Shown here in pieces: positions 54,564-63,009 of a stretch of DNA of 64,000 nt. The notes beneath the pieces are model-generated. The model searched no databases. It worked only from the letters and a program-made list of their open reading frames with translations, and was not told the origin of the DNA. The stretch is from Actinopolyspora lacussalsi (lineage in GTDB: Bacteria; Actinomycetota; Actinomycetes; Mycobacteriales; Pseudonocardiaceae), in contig JAURUC010000001.1 in assembly GCA_030803735.1 (NCBI GenBank), forward strand, positions 4,092,001-4,156,000, written 5' to 3'. Numbering within the stretch: position 1 is the stretch's first letter; each line of letters opens with the position of its first letter. The position numbers and the translations under genes were made by a program.

Positions 54564-55247
54564 ATGTCGGAGACCATCGTTCGGAGCGGCGAGGACGCGC
54601 AACGTCGGTTGCGTGAGCTGGGGCTGCGTGCCTCGTACATGGACGAGGCCGTGCACGCGGGAGTCGAGGCGAGACGCCTCAGGGGCGAGTTCGAACCGCG
54701 CTCCGCGGCCGGGCTCCGGGACTGGATCGCACGGGTGGGGAAGCTGCGTTCGCTGATCGTGGCGGAAATGAACTGGCGGTTCGCCGATCCGCAGAACGTG
54801 CCGGTGGTCTTCGACCCGGACAGCAAAACAGCGCTGGGAGTTCTACTGGGGGACAACAGAACCGGTAACCAGTACGGAAAGGACGGGCCGCGCAGCAAAT
54901 ACCCCAAGGGCAAAGCGGTTTCGGAAGGTACCGCCGTGCGAGGGGGCGATTCGGTACTCACGTTCGACGTGGCCCAGCCCAACGGACGAACCCAGCTGAC
55001 TTCCGACGAGCTCGGCGAGATGGATCTCTGGTTTCTGGTGACGTACTCGCTCACGGTGCCGACCGATGACGGGAAGAGGTTCGAGGTTCACCGGGAGGTC
55101 TCGTTCGCCGAGCCCATCAAAACCGGCTCCTACATCACTCGGTGGCGGGAACGTCTGCTGCTGCCGAAACAGACCTTCGATCCGGTGGCGCAGCCGTACG
55201 GGCCGGAAAAACCGAAGGACATCGACGTCTACGTCGCGGCAAAGTAA
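54564..55247 (+). CDS. Hypothetical protein next to ImmA/IrrE-type regulator
   Basis: A 227-residue soluble protein of no recognised family. The first ~65 residues are helical and charged (HAGVEARRLRGEFEPRS..RDWIARVGKLRSL). The rest is beta-rich (FDVAQPNGRTQL, LWFLVTYSLTVPTDDGKRFE) and ends in a lysine-rich tail. The ATG at 54564 follows GGGAGGTCAC. The XRE-ImmA/IrrE gene starts 50 nt downstream, so the two are probably co-transcribed and may act as a module. Confidence 0.6.
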   Translation: MSETIVRSGEDAQRRLRELGLRASYMDEAVHAGVEARRLRGEFEPRSAAGLRDWIARVGKLRSLIVAEMNWRFADPQNVPVVFDPDSKTALGVLLGDNRTGNQYGKDGPRSKYPKGKAVSEGTAVRGGDSVLTFDVAQPNGRTQLTSDELGEMDLWFLVTYSLTVPTDDGKRFEVHREVSFAEPIKTGSYITRWRERLLLPKQTFDPVAQPYGPEKPKDIDVYVAAK

Positions 55248-55297
55248 CCGTCCGACCTGTTGGGTGCTCAACGGGGTTGCGCGACAATGGTTCGGTG

Positions 55298-56419
55298 ATG
55301 TTCTCGCCCGGTCGTCTCACGCTCGCTCGTGCACGCCGTCGGCTGCCGCAGGCCGAGCTGGCGGGATACGTGGGTGTGCCCGCGAGGCGGATCAGCGATT
55401 TCGAGCGGGGCCGCGCCGAGCCCGGCGAGGACACGCTGCGGCTGCTGGCCGAACGGCTGCGGTTCCCCGTGGAGTTCTTCGCGAGGGAGGAACCTGCGGA
55501 GATCGCCACCGATGCGGTCTCGTTCCGCGCACGCCGCAAGACGGCCAAACGCAAGGTCGGCGCCGCTGTCAGCGCCTCCACTCTCGCGGTGGAGTTCAAC
55601 GACTGGCTGGAACGCAATTTCGAACTGCCCGCTCCGGACGTGCCGGATCTCGGCGGCTTCGACCCGCACACGGCCGCAGAGATGCTGCGGGTCCGCTGGA
55701 GCGTGGACTGCAAACCCGTGCCGAACCTGGTGCATCTGCTGGAGTCACGAGGGGTCCGGGTTTTCGCCCACGCTGCCGACTACTCGGATGTCGACGCGTT
55801 CTCGTTCCGGCACTCGGCGCGCCCCTTCGTCTTTCTGAACACCTTCACCTCGGGTGAGCGTGGCCGATTCGACGCGGCACACGAGCTGGGGCATCTCGTG
55901 CTGCACTCCGGAAGTGTCGAGTTGACCGGCAGCGCGGTCGAGCGGGAGGCCGACGCCTTCGCGGGGGCCTTCCTGATGCCGCGCGACAGCGTGTTCGCGA
56001 GTATGCCGCGCTCGCCGTTGACCGGGCAGTTGCTGGAGGGCAAGTCCATCTGGCGCGTTTCGGCGATGGCGCTGGCCCACCGGGTGCACGAGCTCGGTCT
56101 GCTCGGCGAGGAGCGTTACCGGGACGCCTGCGTCGAGCTCAGCGCCAGGGGGTACCGAGATGGGGAACCGGACGGGGTCCGCAGGGAGGGTTCGCAGCTG
56201 CTTGAGAAGGTACTGCGTTCGCTGCGTGCGCGGGGAATCTCGGTCGGGCGGATCGCCGAGGAGTTGGCCCTGCCGGTCGAGGACGTCGCCGGTTTCCTGC
56301 GCGGCTTGGCGATCGTTCCGGTCCACGAGACCGTCGACTCGGTGGAGCGGATGCGGGTGCACCGTGAATCCGAGCAGACGCGAGGCTATCCCGCGCTCAA
56401 ACCGGTTCCCTCCGGTTGA
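55298..56419 (+). CDS. XRE regulator with ImmA/IrrE metalloprotease domain
   Basis: A 373-residue protein: HTH of XRE type at residues ~6-55 (LARARRRLPQAELAGYVGVP then RRISDFERG) followed by a zinc peptidase domain with HELGH (195-199) and EREADAFAGAFLMP supplying the third ligand. ImmA/IrrE proteases cleave repressors in phage, ICE and stress circuits (ICEBs1, DdrO). A further C-terminal ~80 residues include a possible second HTH (ISVGRIAEELALPVEDVAG). ATG at 55298 overlaps a GTG at 55295. It lies next to and divergent from the defence array, so it could control it by repressor cleavage. Confidence 0.85.
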   Translation: MFSPGRLTLARARRRLPQAELAGYVGVPARRISDFERGRAEPGEDTLRLLAERLRFPVEFFAREEPAEIATDAVSFRARRKTAKRKVGAAVSASTLAVEFNDWLERNFELPAPDVPDLGGFDPHTAAEMLRVRWSVDCKPVPNLVHLLESRGVRVFAHAADYSDVDAFSFRHSARPFVFLNTFTSGERGRFDAAHELGHLVLHSGSVELTGSAVEREADAFAGAFLMPRDSVFASMPRSPLTGQLLEGKSIWRVSAMALAHRVHELGLLGEERYRDACVELSARGYRDGEPDGVRREGSQLLEKVLRSLRARGISVGRIAEELALPVEDVAGFLRGLAIVPVHETVDSVERMRVHRESEQTRGYPALKPVPSG

Positions 56420-56574
56420 GGCGACAAGTGTCCGCAGTGGATTCTTGGAGCTTCGTGAGGGTGAGCATCCATCCTCGTATAGACGGTTGTCGGCTTTCGG
56501 AACACCGCCGGATGTTCCGGACTCGGCCATCGTTTCCGAATCGAGGGGAATCACGGCTTGCGTGTTCGCGCGAA

Positions 56575-56694
56575 ATGGCTCGTCGTTCTGGGGGGATGAT
56601 CCTGCTCGGGCTGCTGACGTGGTGGGGGTGGAATGCCTTGCAGGAGTTCGAGTACGACATGCGTCATCCCGAACGGAGCGGCTGGATGGACTGA
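56575..56694 (+). CDS. Possible 39-residue single-helix membrane peptide
   Basis: ATG 56575 gives ARRSGG, a hydrophobic stretch MILLGLLTWWGWNAL and a charged tail EYDMRHPERSGWMD. No ribosome-binding site is apparent. Apart from this, 56420-56743 has nothing recognisable. Confidence 0.25.
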   Translation: MARRSGGMILLGLLTWWGWNALQEFEYDMRHPERSGWMD

Positions 56695-56743
56695 GTTCGC
56701 GCTCGCCGAGCGGCTGAACCGTCGATCCGCCGAGCCGTGCCGC

Positions 56744-57373
56744 TCAGAGCGCGGTGTTCCCGCCGAGCAGCAGCGCGAACGATCCGCCGCCGATCACCGC
56801 CCCGGTCAGCGCGCCGACGGTGACCTGGGCCGGGGTGTGGTCGTCGACGGCCACCCGGGACCACGCCACGGCCAGTGTCACCAGCGCGCCCCACCACAGC
56901 GCGGGTCCGTAGAGCAGTGCCAGCACGGTCACCGCACCCGCTGCCACGGCGGTGTGCATCGAGATCTTCCAGAAGACCGTGATCGTGCCGGTGACCAGCA
57001 GGCTGATGATCATGCTGATGTCCAGCGCGATCAGTTTCTCCGGAGCACGGCCCGCGATCAGCAGCGCGAGCCCGAGCAGGCTGAGCACGATCAGCGCGGT
57101 GAACGGAATCAGCCTGCCCTGGCGGTCGCGGACGTGGTGCCCGTCCCACCTGCCGGTGCGGCTGCCCCACACCACCACGCCCATCGGCAGCACGCTGCTG
57201 GTCAGCGCCACGACCATTCCCCACAGCAGGGTGGAGCCGAACTCCGCCGTGGCCTGACCGGCCACCACCAGTGGCAGCACCAGCACGATCACCCAGGGGG
57301 CTAGAACCTCGGTGACGACGCGGGCGAGCAGGTGCTTGCGCTCGGTCTGGGAACTGGTCTCGCGGGTCGACAT
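56744..57373 (-). CDS. PAP2-family membrane phosphatase-like protein
   Basis: A 209-residue polytopic membrane protein with about five transmembrane helices and the PAP2 SxHx region KISMHTAVAAGAV plus the later AVAWSRVAVDDHTPAQVTVG, which supplies the second catalytic Arg/His motif. The first PAP2 motif is not clear, so it may be an inactive PgpB-like or transporter-like relative. ATG at 57373 is preferred over GTG at 57379. Confidence 0.7.
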   Translation of the reverse strand: MSTRETSSQTERKHLLARVVTEVLAPWVIVLVLPLVVAGQATAEFGSTLLWGMVVALTSSVLPMGVVVWGSRTGRWDGHHVRDRQGRLIPFTALIVLSLLGLALLIAGRAPEKLIALDISMIISLLVTGTITVFWKISMHTAVAAGAVTVLALLYGPALWWGALVTLAVAWSRVAVDDHTPAQVTVGALTGAVIGGGSFALLLGGNTAL

Positions 57374-57389
57374 CGGCACATCTTACGTC

Positions 57390-57851
57390 TTACGCCGTGT
57401 TGTCGCGGTCGGTTTTGCGACGGGTGCGTTGGTGGCGGGGGCGTGCGTTGTAGGCGTCGAGGCTGTCGATGAGGTTGGAGACGGTGTTGCGGTCCCGTCG
57501 GTCCAGTCCGGCGAAGCGCTGGGCGATGTCGCGTGCCTCGGTGTCGCGCCAGGTTTTCAGGTCGGCGATCTGCGCGTCGATGCGCTCGGTGACCTCGTCG
57601 TCGAAGAAGTATCCCGCGGGCACGCCGAAGAACTCCGCCAGCGCCTCCACGTAGTGGATCTTGGGATTGGTTCGTGTCCCGGTTTTGAGCTGGCTGATGT
57701 ACTGCGCCGACATCGCCCCTGGAAGGTGCCGGATTCCCGCCTCGATCTCGCGGTAGCTGTAGGTGCCGCGGTCCGGTGGATGCACCGTGGCGATGAGATG
57801 GGCGAGCTTGCCCGCGAAAGTGTTTTCGCGTCCGGCTTCGTTGGCACTCAT
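57390..57851 (-). CDS. XRE-family transcriptional regulator
   Basis: A 153-residue regulator with an XRE HTH at residues ~10-60 (SYREIEAGIRHLPGAMSAQY, then ISQLKTGTRTNPK) and a C-terminal ~80-residue helical domain, resembling the HTH-only regulators of actinomycete stress and development loci. ATG at 57851 chosen over an upstream TTG (57899). Its upstream region carries matched inverted repeats that overlap two -35 boxes, consistent with autoregulation. Confidence 0.8.
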   Translation of the reverse strand: MSANEAGRENTFAGKLAHLIATVHPPDRGTYSYREIEAGIRHLPGAMSAQYISQLKTGTRTNPKIHYVEALAEFFGVPAGYFFDDEVTERIDAQIADLKTWRDTEARDIAQRFAGLDRRDRNTVSNLIDSLDAYNARPRHQRTRRKTDRDNTA

Positions 57852-57912
57852 AGCGTTCTTCTCGTCCGCCAGTTTGTTGGTGAGTTTCCCCAGGTCCAAG
57901 CACCGTAAACGG

Positions 57913-57970
57913 CTGTTGACAGTGTTTCACCGTGATGGTTTACAGTGATGATGCTACTGTCAACAGTAGC
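57913..57970. promoter_or_regulatory. Bidirectional operator-promoter of the XRE gene
   Basis: CTGTTGACAGT (57913-57923) and ACTGTCAACAG (57956-57966) are an exact inverted repeat, and GCTACTG-TCAA-CAGTAGC (57953-57970) is a palindrome on its own. TTGACA lies in the left arm (57916-57921, plus strand) followed 17 nt later by TTTACA; the right arm holds TTGACA on the minus strand. A repressor binding here would block both directions. Confidence 0.65.
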
Positions 57971-58419
57971 AAACGCCGATCCGGGATCATAGCTTCCGGA
58001 GCCCAGCGCCCCGTGGAAACGCGAAATATTTCCGGGGAGTTGACCAGCGGCAGCGTGCTCGCCCCGTTCTGGGGGTATGGGGCGAGCACCTCCGTGGCCA
58101 CTAGCTTCTCTTGCCCGGTATTCCCGTGCGCTCCGGTGTCCCCGCTCGGCACCCAGCGCCCCGTGCTCGACGCCCGGCTCTCCGCTGTCCGGCGTCCGGT
58201 GCCCGGCGATTTCGCGAGAAATCGAGGCCCGCAGAGCTTGGACGGGGATCGGACTCCCAGTTGTCCACAGTGCACAACAGTGCGAACGGTCACCGTGTGA
58301 GCGATCGATCTCCGCGGATGACCCCACGTCGTCGTTGATCGCGGATACCGTGTGGCTGTCCGTGACGCGACGAGCACCTGGTGTGCGCGATCCGTTCGCG
58401 CGGCTGGGGTGGTGAACCG
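57971..58419. other. Intergenic region without supported gene
   Basis: Between the XRE operator and the orphan cas6e I find no credible gene; the short open frames lack family signals and cover the palindrome at 58207. The region holds that palindrome and possibly the cas6e promoter. Confidence 0.45.
58207..58224. repeat. Dispersed palindrome, copy 2
   Basis: CGATTTC-GCGA-GAAATCG, the reverse orientation of the 29244 copy, with matching flanks when reverse-complemented (GCCCGG side). It lies in the gap before the orphan cas6e. Confidence 0.65.
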
Positions 58420-59262
58420 ATGAACTACCTGTCCCGCATCCGACTCAACCCGCTGCGCTCGGGCAGCCGTGACCTGCTCGGCAATCCCCGCAGGCTGCAC
58501 GGGGCGGTCATGGGCGGCCTGGCCGACGATCCCGAGCGGCAGCGCCCGTTGTGGCGGCTGGACAGCGACAACCCGCACCGGCCGAAGCTGCTGGTGCTCT
58601 CCGAGTCCAAACCGGACTGGACGCACCTGGTCGAGCAGGCCGGTTGGCCGCACGCCGACGGTGAGCACTACGAACTGCGCGAGTACGAGCCACTGCTGAC
58701 TCAGCTGGCGGTGGGTGAGGAGTTCGCCTTCCGCGTGACCGCGAATCCGGTGCAGAACACCAGCGAGCCGGAACACCCCACCGAGCGACAGCGGCAGCGT
58801 GCCGGGGAAGGGCAGCGGCGGCGTTCGCAGCGGATAGGTCACCGTACCGCCGGAGCGCAGCTCGGTTGGTTCCTGCAACGCACCGAGAAGTGGGGGTTCT
58901 CGGTGCCGGGAGCTTCGTCCGGAACGGGCGCGACCGAACACCCCAGTGTCGCGGCAACCGCTGATTCCACCGACGCGACCGGCGGCGCCCTGACGCCCGA
59001 GGCTGCGCGTGGGGATACCGCCGATGCGTCGGAGTTCGCGGGAGACGTGCGGATCACCGCACGTGAAAGGCACTCCTTCGCCAAGAAGCGGGGTTCGAAA
59101 CCAGTGGTGCTGCACACCGCGACGTTCGAGGGGCGGTTACGAGTGACCTCGGTGGAGCTGCTGCGGCGGGCGCTGCTGCACGGCATCGGTCCCGCCAAGG
59201 CCTACGGTTGCGGATTGCTCACGCTCGCGCCGTTGACCGGAGATTCTGTGTCGGCGGGATGA
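58420..59262 (+). CDS. Orphan Cas6e-like crRNA endoribonuclease
   Basis: A 280-residue Cas6e paralogue with no neighbouring array or cas genes, 49 kb from the CRISPR locus. It begins MNYLSRIRLNPLRSGSRDLL, has His27 in the position of the catalytic His (RRLH; compare His26 in the locus copy), and ends GIGPAKAYGCGLLTLAPL, the conserved glycine loop. Between are two insertions absent from the locus copy: an Arg/Gln-rich stretch ~120-145 and a low-complexity A/T/S-rich stretch ~170-205. Catalytic features seem preserved. A role with an array elsewhere, in trans, or on other RNA hairpins is possible. Confidence 0.85.
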   Translation: MNYLSRIRLNPLRSGSRDLLGNPRRLHGAVMGGLADDPERQRPLWRLDSDNPHRPKLLVLSESKPDWTHLVEQAGWPHADGEHYELREYEPLLTQLAVGEEFAFRVTANPVQNTSEPEHPTERQRQRAGEGQRRRSQRIGHRTAGAQLGWFLQRTEKWGFSVPGASSGTGATEHPSVAATADSTDATGGALTPEAARGDTADASEFAGDVRITARERHSFAKKRGSKPVVLHTATFEGRLRVTSVELLRRALLHGIGPAKAYGCGLLTLAPLTGDSVSAG

Positions 59263-59417
59263 GTGGGTGCTAGTGCGGCATATGGAAACAGGTTTTGTCT
59301 TCCAGACATTCAGCGGAAATCAGGAGGTTGTGAAATCAGTTTAATAGGTAGCAGAGTTGTCTCATGTCAACACGTTGAGAATAGATTGTTTGGGAACATC
59401 GACTGTGAGGATTATTG

Positions 59418-60071
59418 ATGTCTTTAACGCCTGATCAGGTCACGCGTAGTACGATGATCGGCCCCTTTCCGTTGCCAGAAATCAATGAAGAGCTTCGCGA
59501 ACAGGCTCGTAGTAAATCAAATGACTGGGTAGCAATCGTTGACCCAATGGTGCGTCCCGACGTGACAGAGCCTCCCGCGTACGCTGTACAGGGAGGATAT
59601 TATGTCGATAATCAGGGCCAGTTTACCGGGCAGTATCAAGTTAATCCGGGATACTGTCCTCATCCGAATCGTGCTGGTGTGCGCTTTGCTAATGGTCTGG
59701 AGCTGACCCTCTGGCGTGTGTTGAACGGCTTCAATCCGCTGGGTACTCTGGCCGACAGTTTCTACCATGCCGAGCTTGTCAGCTACGCCCGATACCCCGA
59801 TGACAACGGTATCGTACTTATTGACGATCCCGAAAATCCCGGAACCCAACTGTTCTTGGCTTACACTTCGCAACAGTTCTGTCAATGGGAGCAGCACAGC
59901 AAGGTGGAGGGTAGCCAGATTCTGGAATTGATGGGAAAATCGTCGACGCTGCTAGAGATTAACCCCGGGGCCAAGCTGAACCTACGGCTGCCTATGTGGG
60001 TATTGGCCCACCTGATTACCGCAGACACCCCGTATCTACGCGAACGGACTGCCGAGCAGGGGCAGGGGTAG
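59418..60071 (+). CDS. Low-GC orphan protein, possibly type VII-associated
   Basis: A 217-residue soluble protein. MIGPFPLPEINEELREQAR and NDWVAIVDPMVRPDVTEPPA, followed by YYVDNQGQFTGQYQVNPGY, resemble proteins annotated as type VII secretion-associated in streptomycetes, but this is a loose match. The gene and its flanks (59263-60200) are visibly AT-richer than everything around, with many A/T-ending codons, so it was probably acquired separately. ATG at 59418 has GAGG upstream. Confidence 0.55.
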   Translation: MSLTPDQVTRSTMIGPFPLPEINEELREQARSKSNDWVAIVDPMVRPDVTEPPAYAVQGGYYVDNQGQFTGQYQVNPGYCPHPNRAGVRFANGLELTLWRVLNGFNPLGTLADSFYHAELVSYARYPDDNGIVLIDDPENPGTQLFLAYTSQQFCQWEQHSKVEGSQILELMGKSSTLLEINPGAKLNLRLPMWVLAHLITADTPYLRERTAEQGQG

Positions 60072-60210
60072 TACTCAGTGAGGTTGGTGACAGTGCTGGG
60101 GAGTTACATAGTATGAGGAGAACTAGCAGGATTCGCAGTGCGAACCATAAAACTTGTTGGTGGAAGAGGATTACATCTTGCTCGGTGAGGCGTAGCTGTT
60201 CCCCGAATCT

Positions 60211-60456
60211 TTAATCGAAGTGATCAGTCTTCAACGACACCAGGAAGTTCTGCCACTGTTGGTGGGTGGTGGTGAGGTAGCCCGCTGTGCGGTCTTTGCT
60301 GTCGCGGACGGCGGCGCTGCCGATCTCGACGCAGTTCGTCTGTGTGCTGCTGCGGCTGGACTTTCGCCAGTCGTGGGGCTCCGGGGAGTCGAGGTCGCTG
60401 CCGAGCTTGAGTCTCGCGCCGGGAGTGGGGAGTTCGCCACGTCCGAACGGGTGGTG
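60211..60456 (-). pseudogene. Decayed DUF397 duplicate
   Basis: The minus-strand frame ends SPEPHDWRKSSRSSTQTNCVE and AAVRDSKDRTAGYLTTTHQQ, clearly homologous to the intact DUF397 gene at 60520-60717, but the open frame has no ATG, GTG or TTG start before an in-frame stop at 60457. It is a tandem copy about 300 bp away that lost its start. The strong hairpin at 60471-60498 lies between the two copies. Confidence 0.65.
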
Positions 60457-60470
60457 TCAGCTGCCGGAAC

Positions 60471-60498
60471 GGCACCCCTGTCCGATTACAGGGGTGCC
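60471..60498. terminator. Hairpin between the two DUF397 copies
   Basis: GGCACCCCTGT (60471-60481) and ACAGGGGTGCC (60488-60498) form a perfect 11-pair stem with a six-base loop. It follows the stop of the intact DUF397 gene on the minus strand and probably ends that transcript. Confidence 0.7.
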
Positions 60499-60519
60499 GC
60501 GCTCGTGGCTGTGCCTCGC

Positions 60520-60717
60520 TCAGTCGAAGTGGTCGGTCTTCAGTGCTTGCAGGAAGGTCTGCCACTGCCGGTGGGTGGTGGTGAAGTAGCCCGCCGTGCG
60601 GTCTTTGCTGTCGCGGACGGCGGCGCCGTCGGTGGTGCGGCCGACCTCGACGCAGTTCGTCTGTGTGCTGCTCCGACTCGACTTTCGCCAGCTGGCTGGC
60701 TCTTGGGACATGCTCAT
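60520..60717 (-). CDS. DUF397-domain protein
   Basis: A 65-residue protein with the DUF397 pattern WRKSSRSSTQTNCVEV and AVRDSKDRTAG. ATG at 60717 overlaps the stop of the upstream XRE gene (ATGA). XRE-DUF397 pairs of this type are very common in actinomycetes and may form regulator/antitoxin-like modules. Confidence 0.85.
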   Translation of the reverse strand: MSMSQEPASWRKSSRSSTQTNCVEVGRTTDGAAVRDSKDRTAGYFTTTHRQWQTFLQALKTDHFD

Positions 60718-61565
60718 ACCGATTTCTCCAGCTCTGTTATGACGTTTGCGATGAGTGCGGTGGACTCCGCTGCCGTCATCGAAACCTGTTTCACCTTATC
60801 CACCGCAGTACGGTATGCCGCTATATCGTCCGCTTCGTGGAAGAAGAGTGCTGCGCGCCTGTTCTCCAGGTGCACTATCGGTGAGTCGGCGTCGAAGTCG
60901 ATCAGCACGAACGGGCCTTCCAGCGCTGGGGTCCAACCTGCGGAAGCCGGCACGATACGCAGATCGACGTTGGGCATCTCAGTAGCACTCAGTAGGTACT
61001 TGAGCTGGTCGAGAACGACCTCGCTGCCACCTATCTCTTGATGAAGAGCAGCTTCACCGATCAGTGCGAGGAAGCGCGCTGGATTTCGCCTTGTGAGTGC
61101 TTCACGGCGTCCAACACGTACCACCACGCGAGTTTCAACTTCCGACTGTGGGACTTCGCCTGCGATCATGATGGCTCTGGCGTAGTCAGCTGTTTGCAGC
61201 AGACCAGGTATCAGCAGTGGAGCCACATCGGTGATGTGGCTGGCGTTGCGTTCGAAGTCGATCAGCGCCGCCATCTGTCGCTCACGGTCGCCACTTCGTA
61301 CTGAGAGCCACTGTGGGTCGTCGGTTCCACGGGCCATTTCCAGCAGTTCAGAGCGTTCTCTGCCGTTTACGCCCGTAGCGGCGAGTATGGAAGCCACGTC
61401 TTCCGTTTCCGGTGAGCGCGTGCCGGTTTCCCAACGGGAAATAGCGCTGTGGGAGAGCTCGAGTTGGTCCGCCAGTCCTCGAACTGTGTAGCCAGCAGCT
61501 TTCCGTGCCTCTCTGAGCCGGGTGCCCAGTGCTTTGGCCTTTGGCGTGCCATTGGTGCCAGCCAT
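60714..61565 (-). CDS. XRE regulator with DUF5753-type sensor domain
   Basis: A 283-residue regulator: XRE HTH at residues ~14-70 (LGTRLREARKAAGYTVRGLA and LELSHSAISRWETGTRSPE) and a ~200-residue C-terminal domain of DUF5753 type (LIDFERNASHITDVAPLLIP, YARAIMIAGE, FLALIGEAALHQEIGG). With the DUF397 partner it forms a typical actinomycete regulatory pair. ATG at 61565; longer frames upstream cross into the divergent gene. Confidence 0.87.
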   Translation of the reverse strand: MAGTNGTPKAKALGTRLREARKAAGYTVRGLADQLELSHSAISRWETGTRSPETEDVASILAATGVNGRERSELLEMARGTDDPQWLSVRSGDRERQMAALIDFERNASHITDVAPLLIPGLLQTADYARAIMIAGEVPQSEVETRVVVRVGRREALTRRNPARFLALIGEAALHQEIGGSEVVLDQLKYLLSATEMPNVDLRIVPASAGWTPALEGPFVLIDFDADSPIVHLENRRAALFFHEADDIAAYRTAVDKVKQVSMTAAESTALIANVITELEKSV

Positions 61566-61703
61566 GCACCACATCCTAGGTGAACATGCTGTGCCTACAG
61601 GTATCACCTGATCGAGGCATTGATCGTTTGGTGACAAGGTGACAAATTCTGGAACCAGTGGCACCAAAGCGCCGCTTCGCTGATCCTGATTTTGGAGGCA
61701 ACC

Positions 61704-61949
61704 ATGTCCCACCCCTTCACCTGGGTTCCCGCCGAGGAGCAGCGGCACGCGAGCAGGGATCCGGTGCCGCCGCCCGCCCTGGAGTTCCCGCCGGAGCTGA
61801 CCGTGTCCGCGCTGTGCGGCCGGGAGGTGCTCACGGCCACCGGCGACATCCCCTGGTTGTGGCCGACCTGCCCGGACTGCGACCGCACCACCCGCGAACT
61901 GGTCGGCGCCCCGCCTCGCCATGACGCTGACGAAGGTGATGCGCGATGA
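61704..61949 (+). CDS. Small zinc-finger-like protein
   Basis: An 81-residue protein with C..CxxC (LCGREV... PTCPDCDRTT), fitting one zinc site. Such proteins occur next to XRE-DUF397 genes in actinomycetes. ATG at 61704 has GGAGG six bases upstream. It overlaps the next gene by ATGA. Confidence 0.65.
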   Translation: MSHPFTWVPAEEQRHASRDPVPPPALEFPPELTVSALCGREVLTATGDIPWLWPTCPDCDRTTRELVGAPPRHDADEGDAR

Positions 61950-62194
61950 GCAGTGACCACATCCGGTTGGCCGGGTTCCTGCGGCTCTGCCAGTGGCGTT
62001 GTGACGAGGCCGCCTTCGCGATGGGCGGCGGGCGCTTCAGCGCCGACCGCTGCCGCGAACTCGCGGAGGAACTCGCCGAGACGGCGATCGCACTGCGGCA
62101 CTACGCCGACTCGCACGACAGCCCGGCGAAACCCGCGCTTCCCGAGGGGTACGGAACCGAAAACCGCATTGTCGAGGGCGATCCCGATGTCTGA
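61946..62194 (+). CDS. Hypothetical protein, coupled to upstream gene
   Basis: An 82-residue protein (RLAGFLRLCQWRCDEAAFAM, then helices RCRELAEELAETAIALRHYA), mostly helical. It overlaps both neighbours by a few bases, so the three genes at 61704-62813 form an operon. Family unknown. Confidence 0.55.
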   Translation: MSSDHIRLAGFLRLCQWRCDEAAFAMGGGRFSADRCRELAEELAETAIALRHYADSHDSPAKPALPEGYGTENRIVEGDPDV

Positions 62195-62813
62195 CCCGCT
62201 GCTCGTGCCGACCCTGCTGGTAGCGCTGGCGATGCTCCTGGCGCTCTGGCCGCAGCACCCCGAGCCCGCGCCGCGTCCGCACACCAGGCACGGCGGCGCA
62301 GGACCGGGCACGCTGACGGTCCGACAACTGCAAGCCCAACTCGCCGGTGCCGCCGGTGATTCCAGTGGTTCCACTGGCACCGAGCCCCGGGCCGCAGCTA
62401 CCGCGAGCGCGACTACTGGTTCCAGCGGTCTCCCCGAATCCGGTGCTGCCGTACCGACACAGTCGCGATCCGAACCAGAACCGATCCGCTGGCCCGAAAC
62501 CGACCCCGACGAACAGCTCGAATCCCGCGTGAGCGTTCACCACGCGCTCCGGGATCGCGACGACGAATCCCACGGCGCGGTCCCGGCGACATCGAATTCC
62601 CCGGCGACTCCGAACACCGAAGCCCTGGCCGCATGGCAAACGGCCTCTCACCACACCACGCCGCGCGGCACCGCCGTTCGGCGAGCTCCCGGGCCGCACC
62701 ACCGCCACACTTCCCGGTGCCAACCGGCGCCGAGGACCGTGGGTTCCTTACCCGATTCCGATCCGAACCTGGCGCTGCTGGGACGCGTCCTCGAAGGACT
62801 GCGCCGCCTCTGA
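62187..62813 (+). CDS. Membrane-anchored low-complexity protein
   Basis: A 208-residue protein with an N-terminal transmembrane helix (LLVPTLLVALAMLLALWPQ) and a long disordered, Ala/Pro/Ser/Thr/His-rich tail ending NLALLGRVLEGLRRL. It overlaps the previous gene's stop. Function unknown. Confidence 0.55.
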   Translation: MSDPLLVPTLLVALAMLLALWPQHPEPAPRPHTRHGGAGPGTLTVRQLQAQLAGAAGDSSGSTGTEPRAAATASATTGSSGLPESGAAVPTQSRSEPEPIRWPETDPDEQLESRVSVHHALRDRDDESHGAVPATSNSPATPNTEALAAWQTASHHTTPRGTAVRRAPGPHHRHTSRCQPAPRTVGSLPDSDPNLALLGRVLEGLRRL

Positions 62814-63009
62814 AGCTTCGCCCGTCTCCGCGGCGCCGCGCCGCCACTTCCGCACTCGGAACGGCCGCCGACCTCGGGACGGCAACCGAATCGCCCCGTT
62901 GACCACGGGCCACGGCGACGATCCCCGACACTCCGCCGTGGACCCGTCCGCCGTCTCACCTCGCGCGGCTCCCTCCCCACTCGCCGTGCGGGGCGGGGCG
63001 GCTCCCCGT

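Noticed and set aside
57932..58300. 122-codon plus-strand frame after the XRE operator
   Set aside because: Crosses the operator and the dispersed palindrome, with biased composition and no family signal.
58420..60210. Second CRISPR array near the orphan Cas6e
   Set aside because: No regularly spaced repeats were found around it.
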